Positions 24,945 through 34,543 of a DNA stretch of 64,000 nucleotides are shown in pieces. How positions within the stretch are numbered: position 1 is the first letter of the stretch; each line of letters opens with the position of its first letter. A model generated the notes under the pieces. The model searched no databases. It worked only from the letters and a program-made list of their open reading frames with translations, and was not told the DNA's origin. Source of the DNA: Scatophagus argus (taxonomy: Eukaryota > Chordata > Actinopteri > Scatophagidae); the NCBI RefSeq assembly GCF_020382885.2, contig NC_058504.1, positions 13,031,019 to 13,095,018 of the forward strand. The letters run 5' to 3'. The position numbers were made by a program, and so were the translations under genes.

Positions 24945-26300
24945 ACTTCAAGACTACACCACAGCAGCTTGCAATGACACCACCTCAGCTCCAAACCACT
25001 GACCGTGCAGGCACAGGATGTGGCACAGATATTCAGCAGGGTGAACCCCAGGAAAGCAGCTGAGCCCCATGGTGTTCTTGGCAAGGTACTAAAGGTCTGT
25101 GCCGACCAGCTCCCCCAGTTCTTCACAAAAATCTTCAACCTGTCTTTGGCACAGGCTTGCATCCCTGCCTGTCTGAAGTCATCCAGCATCATTCCCATAC
25201 CCAAAAAATCATCCACAGCCTGCCTCACTGACTCCCGTCCAGTTCCACTCACTCCTGTCATCACCAAGTGTCTGGAACGGTTGGTGCTAGGCCACATCAA
25301 AGACCGCCTCCCTCCAACCTTCGACCCCCACCAGTTTGCTTACAAAGCGAACAAATCGACAGAGGACGCCATATCCATCACCCTCCACAATGTGCTGAGC
25401 CACCTGATACACAGAGACACCTGCGCTAGGGTGCTCTTTGTAGACTACAGCTCAGCCTTCAATACAATCATTCCCGACATCCTGGTCAGCAAACTGTCCA
25501 ACCTAGGACTCCACCCACTCATCTGTTGCTGCATCGAGGATTTTCTCACAAACAGACCACAGACAGTTAAACTCGGACCCCACCTCTCCTCCTCCCGGAC
25601 ACTGAGCACAGGCGGACTGCGGACCAGCCCACACCAGTAACACCATAGTGACACTAATGTGGTGGGGCTGATCTCTGGAGATGATGAATCACCTACAGAG
25701 ATGAAGTCCTGAATTTGTCTGTATGGTGTCAGGCTAACAACCTCATCCTAAACACATCCTAAGACTAAGGAGATCATCCTGGACTTCAGAAAGCACAGAG
25801 CAGACCCACCCCCACTTTAAATCAACGGTGACTGCGTGGAGAGGGTCCACAGCTTCACCTTCCTCACTTGGTCCATCAATACCAAGTCCGCTCAACCATC
25901 GAGAGCATCCTGTCTTACTGCATCACAGTGTGGTTTTCTCACTGCACTGAAGCAGAGGCTCCATAAGGTGGTAAAGACGGCACAGAGGATGCCCTCTCCC
26001 CTCCCTGACTGTTTAACTGTCACGCTGCCGCAAGGATTCAAGGATTCAAGGAGCTTTATTGTCATTTCACACATGTACACATGAGGTGGAACACATGAGG
26101 TGGAACGAAATTAGCTTCCCTGGTCCCGGTATAAGCCCAATAACCAATACTAATATAAGAACTACCAGAATAAAAAAAATATAAACAATGTCAGAGATGA
26201 CAACAATATTTACAGAGGTGTTGTGCAAATGAAAATAGTAATGCAAAGTTCTTGTGCAAGATGGCTATATTTTGCAATGTTCAGTAGGTGGTTGTCGGGG

Positions 26301-26339
<39 letters not shown>

Positions 26340-27165
26340 TGGGGTGGGGTAGGGAGGGGATGGGAATGGGGTAACAGCAGGGGGCTACAGAGGTCCTCCA
26401 GAATTCAACAGTCTCACAGCTTCTACAGAGTGGCTAACATTATCAGTGACTACACCCATCCTGCCTTCCATCTCTTTGACCTGCTGCCCTCTGGCAGGAG
26501 ATACAGGTCCATCAGAACCAGGACAAACAGACTCAGGAATAGCTTTTTTTCCACAAGCAGTCACCATACTGAACACACGCATACACTAACCACACACCAC
26601 CCTGACCCAAAATGTGTGCAATATGGCAATGTGTAATACAGCTCTGCATCCATCCATAGACAATATTTATATCCATATTAACACTCTGTTCTTGCACTGT
26701 TTTTCTACTTATTTGCACCTTATTTGTTTTATTCTATTTTTATAAGTATTATTTTATTCTTATTTATTTTGACATCAGCTCTCCCCTGACTGAACATTTC
26801 CCATCTCTGCCATATTTTCACGATTGTTAACTGATTTCCTGTCTGTACAACATCCATTGCATGTCTGCCCGTCCTGAGTGAGGGATCCCTCCTCTGTTGC
26901 TCACCCTGAGGTTTCTCCCATTTTTTTCCTGTTAAAGGTTTCTTATGGGAGTTTTTCTTTAGTCGATGTGAGGGTCTAAGGGCAGAGGATGTTGCTATGA
27001 TGTTACATAAAGCCCTTTGAGACAAACTGCTTGTAAGAATGGGCTATACAAATAAGTTGTCTTGTCTTTTACATACTTAAATGTAGATTTGGAATAACAC
27101 CACTCCAAGGCTGTTATAATTTCGTTGTATTCCTTGTACAATGACAATAAAGGCTTTTGATTCTG
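24945..27165 (+). mobile_element. L2/CR1-type LINE, defective, inside the piggyBac
   Basis: An ORF at 25005-25640 encodes the front of a non-LTR reverse transcriptase (RVNPRKAAEPHG, VPLTPVITKCLERL, HQFAYKANKSTEDA, LFVDYSSAFNTIIP). The FADD catalytic box is lost: after 25640 the sequence jumps to the region just following it. The C-terminal 'HLFDLLPSGRRYRSIR' part is at 26455-26525. A 3' UTR-like stretch with 'ggatccctcctctgttgctc' follows, ending near 'gacaataaaggcttttg' (27142-27158). The exact clade (L2, CR1 or Rex1-like) is uncertain. Confidence 0.85.
26032..26400. repeat. Third repeat nested in the LINE
   Basis: It begins 'aaggattcaaggattcaagg' with 'gctttattgtcatttcacac', a block common in fish repeats. 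It contains a (GT)n tract at 26304-26337 and ends at 'ctccagaattcaacagtctc'. It separates the 'SPLPDCLTV' and 'FDLLPSGRRY' parts of the LINE protein. Confidence 0.6.
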
Positions 27166-28953
27166 AGAGCGTGACAAACTTGCAGCAGTATGAGATGTAT
27201 GGGACAAGTGGGTACGGCGATTACCGTTTGTTCACAATCCAGGCCCCCATGTGACCGTGGATGAATGTCTGGTTGCATTTCATGCATGCTGTCCCAGACA
27301 GACAGTACATGCTGAACAGACCAGCCAAATGTGGTATCAAAATGTGATGCACAGACCAGCTATGCCTGGAATATGCAGGTGTGCACTGGTAAATCCCTTG
27401 GGGAAGCACCTGAAAAGAATCAGGGCATAAGGATGGTACTTGGCATGGCTGAAGGACTGAATGGTCATAACATTACATGTGATAACGTTTTAACATCGTA
27501 CACCCTGGGTGAAGACCAGATGAAAAGGAAGGTTTCCTTGTTGGGGATAGTGAGAAAAAACAAGCCGGACCTTCCCTCTGAGCTGCTTGTGATGAAGAAC
27601 AGGAAGGTAACATCTTCAATGTCTGCCTTCACTGACAGAGCCCAAGAAAGGCAAAAACGTCCTGCTGATCAGCACCATGCAAAAGGTGCTGTCCTGAGCA
27701 CCAGAGAAGACAGAAAACCACAAATGCTCTTGGACCACAACAAGACAAAGAGAGGGGTTGATAACCTGGACAAGGTCACAGCCACATGTAGCTGCTGACA
27801 CATGACTGCCCATTGGCCCCTTGTAATTTTCTTCAACATCATTGATGTGAATGCCGGCACTGACGTTTTAATAGGGAGAGAAACAAACAAGGAAACGAAC
27901 AGCAGAAAACTGAGTCAAAGGAGGATTTTCCTGGAGGATTTGGGTTACACGTTGGTGAAACCTCACATCAAGGCAAGACGGTGCCTTCCAAGAGTGTCAA
28001 CGGCTGCTGCAGCTGTTGTGAAGGACATCCACACAGAGACACACACCATAACTCCTCCAGTGGTACAAACTACAGGCAGGAAATGTGGCAGGTGCCAGGT
28101 TTGTCCCAGCAGAAATGATTCCAAAACCAGCAACACCTGTGTGAAATGCAAGAAATATGCCTGCAAGGAACATGCAGGCACCTTCTGCACATCATGTGTA
28201 CAGTAGTGCAGACAAAAGGCTGGGAATCGATCTTCTGGTGGCCTGAAGGAAAAATAATATGCTGTTCATATTCTGTCTCTTCGTATTCTGTCAAACTCAT
28301 TTTAGTGACTATGTAACTTTGTTTTTTACTATCTCACACATTTGCATACATAGCACTTACAGTAGCGCACAAAAAACTCCGACACAATGCCCAAATGTAC
28401 TTTTTTAAAGGTTTTTTTTTTTGTAAATAAAGAACCGTTATGTGCTCCTTAATGATGTTCTGATGATGATGATGTTCTGTTTTACAAATAAAATCTAAAA
28501 CTTTGAAATTGTGTTTGCTTTTCCAGGGATCAAATTAACTCAGAACATAACACATGTTAATATTCTTAAAAACACAAATTGTTTTTCATTCCAAATGTTG
28601 TAGTTAAGAAGAATATGTACTTAGAAGAAATGATATAAAGCCATTAAAACACCATAAAGATATCTCCTTTCCAATTTTAGGTCAATCAGTGAGATTTTAT
28701 GGTGATCTGCATATTTCTCCATAGACGTGTGACGGGTATTCTGGATGTACAAAGGAGGTGGGTCTTGGGATTTGTTTTATTTAAAGGCCTATTTATGCAT
28801 TCAACAAACAAACATAACAAACATAAAGTACCTGACACATAAACTTGGGAAACAATTCAAATTATAATCATTTCAGGAGATTTAAATTGCTGGGGTCAAA
28901 TTGACCCCAAGGATAACTGCTGTTAGTATATTTGAAGGTAACAGGAGGGTTAA

Positions 28954-29635
28954 ACTAGTGCACAGACAAGCACTGCTGACACACAGGTGTGTATACAAAC
29001 ATCATACCTACATACAAAGCAGAAGCTCAAAGCTGCACTTCGCCAAGACTGTCTTAGGGAAGACTGCCATTTTAAGAAAAGGAGTTTTAAATGCATCATA
29101 CGTGATATGCTATGAAGTCATTTGCAAAGCTTATATTCATCTTTGTAGTTTAAGATAATTTTGCACTGACATGGGGACCCTGACATACCAAGGGAAGTTT
29201 GCCAGGTCTGTTTTATCATCCTTTACCCTTCACTCTTTGGATTTTTGTTTTGCCAGCCACCTGTTAAACCTGTAACTTGTCTTTTTGCTTTCACTTTACG
29301 TTTTTCATCATGTGACCTTCCGTGCCCTTCTAGTTTCCTGTCATTTAACATGTGGATCATTTATCGTGACTTTCATTAAACTAGTGCACAAACATGCACT
29401 GCTGACACACAAATATGTCTGCAAACACACAGTGAAATCAGAAGCCTGTGTGAATCTGAGTGTGAATCCCTTTGTTTGTGGTAGAAATAATCACTTCATT
29501 TTTTTTTAAATATCTTAATATTATTTTTTCATCATCATACACACAGGCCATCATATGAATCAATCTGTTTACCAACCAACAACACACTGAAGTGCTTAAC
29601 ATGAAACATGACTATGAATATTTTCAGGTTAACAC
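28954..29635. other. B-C intergenic, duplicated
   Basis: The stretch 28954-29000 matches 15692 onward, and 29161-29640 matches 14962-15062 plus 15594-15970. The block is therefore a second copy of the A-B spacer without the 530-bp insertion. No gene seen. Confidence 0.6.
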
Positions 29636-30341
29636 CTCTTGTACTTTCAGTGTTCATGCAGGCTGTGGTAAAACATTGTTATAATTATTTATATCTAGTC
29701 AACTACTTAAAGTTTCAGAGACATGCATGCTGATGTTGTTCACAGCTTTCCAAAGGAGCACAAGATATTCATTTGAATGTTGTGCTGAAGAAAATGTTGA
29801 TAGCGATTTATAACTGAAAACTAAATGTAAAACAGAAATTCTGCTTTGCAGTTTCACGTTTGGTATACGAGTTTCAGGTTTCAGCGATTGCATTTCAAGT
29901 TCCAAGTTTATTCTATAAACAAAGACTGTAAGACAGGAATAATTTGGGTTCTTTTCCAAATGTCATATTAATGAAGCAAATCCTAACTGAGGTGAGACAA
30001 GTCACACACCTGCACTCTGACTGTGTAAAAATTGATAAAATACCCTCATATGGGCAGTTCATGTTTGTTATGTTGTGCTTTTATATTGAGAAGCCTAATA
30101 GTTCACATGGCTTCATTGGTATTTACATTTATGTTATGTTATAAGCATCAGAGAAACAAAAGGAAGGTTGTGTACAGGATGTGCATTCAACAGGTGGGGG
30201 TAGCAGTATTTTGTGTAAATAAATACAAAAAAAAAATACACCTGACATATCAATGCAGATACTCTATGAGCATCAGACCTCTTTGAAGGCTCTGATAGGA
30301 TGAATTAAAATGAAAACATAATGTGGGTGGAAGCCTAAATA

Positions 30342-30422
30342 TTCAGTTTCCTTTCACTTCTCAGTATAAATTCAAGCTCACATTTGTTTGAAACAGAGCC
30401 TCATCTTTGCTGTTGGGTCAGG
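30342..30422 (+). promoter_or_regulatory. Promoter and 5' UTR exon of C'
   Basis: IRF-like element (cagtttcctttcacttc, 30344-30360; AANNGAAA on the - strand), TATA box (tataaat, 30365-30371) and leader exon ending before GTATGT at 30423. The matching acceptor 'ttattag' ends at 30900. This is the only copy with promoter, leader donor and leader acceptor all intact. Confidence 0.55.
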
Positions 30423-30900
30423 GTATGTACACTACAAGAATGCTACACAATATGTTTTCATTTTATTATCACAATGAAATGTTTTATTTTTGCTTGCTGT
30501 TGTAATTATCAAACACAGATTAAAGCTACTCATCAGATGTAAATGTGTCAGATTGTTGCTGGAAAGCTTTTGATTTGTATTTTGAGTCACTAAATCACTA
30601 ATAAGTAGTTTAAGAAGTTGATCAAAGAATCAAAGAATCAGTCCATTCATCAGTGAAGATCTAGTTTTTGTTGTTTTGTTTTTTTCTTTGCTCCTGTTTG
30701 TCTGCTGTGAGAGTAATAACCAATACAGGCTCAAGTGAAGAGGAGTGTCTGCTTGTGTTTGCAATTCAGTTTGATTTACATTTTAACATATAAAATGGGA
30801 AAATGGCATAACCATCCATGTTACTGAACAATGACAGTAACATAAATTATATAATATTGTAATGCTTTCTGTGTTGGCTTGATTATTTGTGTGTTATTAG

Positions 30901-31044
30901 GAAACAACAATAAAGATGACAGCAGAACAGAGTATCCTGGAAAGGAATGGCTACACACCAGATAAAAAAACAATTAAGGACAATTCTGTTGTTGCTACAA
31001 AGGGAGGTGACAAATTTCTCATAAAAAAGATCACATCACATCAG
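30901..31044 (+). pseudogene. Orphan first exon C' of the fusion family
   Basis: A leader segment of 15 bases, then a 43-codon coding exon (ATG 30916, donor GTAAGC at 31045) with an intact reading frame. It starts MTAEQS, so the myristoylated Gly2 is replaced. No other exon follows: the next acceptor (31770-31772) leads into only six bases of exon 2 before the duplication breakpoint. It may still be used as an alternative 5' exon for gene C, whose exon 2 (33717) has the same phase. Confidence 0.75.
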
Positions 31045-32691
31045 GTAAGCGATGATTTCCTGAGCTATATTATATGCATTAAAATGTTAAACATGGGTCC
31101 TAAAGCAAGCAAAGCATAGAGCAGTTCAAAATCTCATAAACAGTACATTTTCAGCTTTTTTTTTTACCAGCCTTTGTCAGTACTTGAGGTTTGAAGTGAG
31201 AAACATAAACATTTCAGCAAAATATTTTTAATCAATTTCTGCAAATTCAATCAAATAACTACAGAAGAAAGACAAAACAGAACAATACATGTTCTCATGA
31301 GGTTCCATCAAAGAGTTTTTTAATTCTCTATTATTTTTTTTTACATTCTGTGTTTCTTAAAGTGTTGGAACTTTTTGTCCATGTGCCATTGTGGTAATTG
31401 GATCCAAAAATCATCTACAAGCAACTCAATTATTTACTTATTTATTGACTGATTTAGTTATTTATTTATTTAACAGCCACTTCACTGTTTTGTGCCATCA
31501 TTCTGATGTAGTCTCATCTGGTCTATGCAGACGTTGCTGCTGGACAGCACAAGTTCATTTTGTGCTTGAGAATATGAACACAAAGTCTCACACGCTGCAG
31601 TTACATTTACGAGGCTGCGGTTTCTAAACATCTTCCACACTTCAATCGCACTTTTGTCAGTCAGAAAATTTTCCTGATTGCTCTTATCGATATTCACTCT
31701 CATGGGGTTTCTTTCTATGTTCATAACCAGAATAATCGTTGTCGGGCCATTCATTCAAGTGGTGTTTGTAACAGACATCTCTTGTACTTTCAGTGTTCAT
31801 GCAGGCTGTGGTAAAACATTGTTATAATTTTTTATATCTAGTCAACTACTTGAAGTTTCAGAGCAGTGCATGCTGATGTTGTTCACAGCTTTCCAAAGGA
31901 GCACAAGATTTTCATTTGAATGTTGTGCTGAAGAAAATGTTGATAGCAATTTATAACTGAAAACTAAATGTAAAGCAGAAATTCTGCTTCTAACTTTGCA
32001 GTTTCACCTTTGGTATACGGGTTTCAGGTTTCAGCGATTGCATTTCAAGTTCCAAGTTTAGTCTGTAAACAAAGACTGTAAGACAGGAATAATTCTGATC
32101 TTTTCCAAATGTCATATTAATGAAGCAAATCCTAACGGAGGTGAGACAAGTCACCCACTTGCACTCTGACTGTGTAAAATTTGACAAAATACCCTCATAT
32201 GGGCAGTTCATGTTTGTTATGTTGTGCTTTTATATTGAGAAGCCTAATAGTTCACATGGCTTCATTGCTATTTACAGTTTACAAACATCTCTGTTTTCAT
32301 TCCTCAATCCTATTTTAATTCCCACATCTATTTTAAACACTCCGTGTCCAATTCATGTAAATTATTAGCAACGTCATTTACACTGTTAATAATTAAATGA
32401 TTAAAATCAGCGCTAACTTAGGAAGAAGCAAAAGTGAAACATGAAAACTGCGTTTACGTTATGTTATAAGCATGAGAGAAACAAAAGAAGGTTGTGTACA
32501 GGATGTGCATTTAATAGGTAGGGGTAGCAGTATTTTGTGTAAATAGGATGGGAGTTTTCCACCACTTGACATATCAATGCAGTTACTGTACGAGCATCAG
32601 ACCTCAATGACAGTAACATAAATTATATAATATTGTAATGCTTTCTGTGTTGGCTTGATTATTTGTGTGTCATTAGGAAACAACAATAAAG

Positions 32692-34500
32692 ATGAGAGCA
32701 GAACAGAGTATCCTGGAAAGGAATGGCTACACACCAGATAAAAAAACAATTAAGGACAATTCTGTTGTTGCTACAAAGGGAGGTGACAAATTTCTCATAA
32801 AAAAGATCACATCACATCAGGTAAGTGATGACTTCCTGAGCTATATTATATGCATTAAAATGTTAAACGTGGCTCCTTAAGCAAGCAAAGCATAGAGCAG
32901 TTCAAAATCTCGTAAACAGTACATTTTCAGCTTTTTTTTTTTACCAGCCTTTGTCAGCACTTGAGGTTTGAAGTGAGAAACATAAAAATTTTAAACCAAA
33001 CCATAGAAGATCATCGGCAAAATATTTTTAATCAATTTCTGTAAACTCAATCAAATAAGTACAGAAGAAAGACAAAACAGAACAATACATGTCCTCATGA
33101 GGTTCCATCAAAGAGTTTTTTAATTCTCTATTGTTTTTCTTTACATTCTGTGTTTCTTAAAGTGTTGGAACTTTTTGTCCATGTGCCATTGTGGTAATTG
33201 GATCCCAAAATCATCATTATTTACTTATTTATTGATTGATTGATTGATTGATTTATGGATTTATTTAACAGCCACGTCACTGTTTTGTGCCATCATTCTG
33301 ATGTAGTCTCATCTGGTCTATGCAGACGTTGCTGCTGGACAACACAAGTTAATTTTGTGCTTGAGAATATGAACACAAGGTCTCACACGCTGCAGTTACA
33401 TTTACGAGGCTGCGGTTTCCTCCAACATCCTCCACACTTCAATCGCGCTTTTGTCAGTCACAAAGTTTACCTGATTGTTCTTATCGATATTCACTCTCAT
33501 GGGGTTTCTTTCTATGTTCATAACCAGAATAATAGTTCCCACTTCATCCTCTCATCAGAAGTTTTAAACATTGATTGCTGATTAAAGCAGCACTCCTTCA
33601 ACTTCCCTTCAACTAACTGGTTTGCTAAGTACAAACTCAGACGTTCAACCTGCTCTGCCCACTTTAACTGTCCGATACCTCTGCCAGGCCATTCATTCAA
33701 GTGGTGTTTTTAACAGACATCTGGAAGTGCAGACCTCGACTCAGAGATAGAAATCCTCAGCACAATAAGCCATCCTCATATTGTGAGCTGCAAGAACTCT
33801 TTTAAAGGTAAGATTTGACAAATTTGTGACTTGCTGTTAACACAGTCAGATCTGAACCTGCAACTTGCTGCCGATTGACTCAAAACATCTCTGCCCTGAC
33901 ACGTCTCTCCTGTGGAGCTGTCGATGTTACTATGAAATATGCTTTTTGTTTTAAAGGTAACAACACTCACTATGTGGTGATGAACTATTGTGAGGGAGGA
34001 AGTCTTGCTGCAAAGATCAGAGAGGGTCAGCCCAACCATGAGTCTCAGGTACAGTCATCTTCTGCAGTGCAGTCCAGTCCATTAGCGTGCATGTTTTGCA
34101 AATAAATGACATTCTTGCTATTCTAAAAGTGACATATTCTGAGTTCCAGGTACTGAGCTGGATTGTTGAGATCTGTGTAGCCTTGAAAACCATTCATGAA
34201 AAAGGGTTGATTCACAAAAATCTGACACCAGAGGTACTACACATATTACATGAACAGTGATCAATGATCAAGGATTGAAATTTGTGGACGTATGCCTTGT
34301 ATATATATATATATACATATATATGCTTTTAATTTTAAATAAAATGAATAGGCTTTTGGCTGCTGAATAAACATTGAAATTTGGCTTTTTAAAGTTACAA
34401 TAATACATTTATCTTTTTATAGAATGTATTTCTCACTGAATTTGGAACCGTGTGCTTGGGAGATCTTGGAAAAATCAACAAAAAGTACTGTACCCTGTCA

Positions 34501-34543
<43 letters not shown>

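Larger units (their letters stand above)
24762..28206 (+). pseudogene. piggyBac transposase pseudogene (two fragments)
   Basis: Fragments 24762-24940 and 27165-28206. Defects: LINE insertion between them, a stop in place of the residue after DKLAAV (about 27185), a frameshift between the first and second catalytic Asp, and a stop at 27796-27798. The C-terminal zinc-ribbon-like domain (CGRCQVC, CVKCKKYACKEHA, CTSC) is well kept. Confidence 0.85.
24746..28953 (+). mobile_element. piggyBac element, degraded, split by a LINE
   Basis: The transposase begins at about 24765 (LLILAGVYKSKGEATASLW, then FDDR near 24910) and is interrupted. It resumes at about 27165 (DKLAAV, then a stop, then DVWDKW) and ends at 28206 in a cysteine-rich CxxC domain (from about 28083). 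The three catalytic aspartates can be placed: TVDECL (27260), CDNVLTS (27481) and GVDNLDK (27760). The first is in a different frame from the other two, and in-frame stops occur, so the element is dead. The right end 'aacaggagggTTAA' at 28941-28953 and the palindrome at 28892-28908 fit fish piggyBac termini. The left terminus was not found. Host homology resumes right after the TTAA. Confidence 0.85.
29636..33722 (+). repeat. Partial tandem duplication around first exon C'/C
   Basis: Both halves start 'ctcttgtactttcagtgttc' (29636 and 31779). The first half ends just after the exon 2 acceptor plus six exon bases (31776-31778) and is joined directly to the start of the second half. The second half runs on into the complete exon 2 of gene C. 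The ~2.1-kb unit therefore contains the leader region, exon 1 and intron 1 only. Confidence 0.85.

Noticed and set aside
27802-28206. 134-codon ORF as an independent cysteine-rich gene
   Set aside because: It is the C-terminal part of the piggyBac transposase, separated only by a stop codon at 27796-27798.
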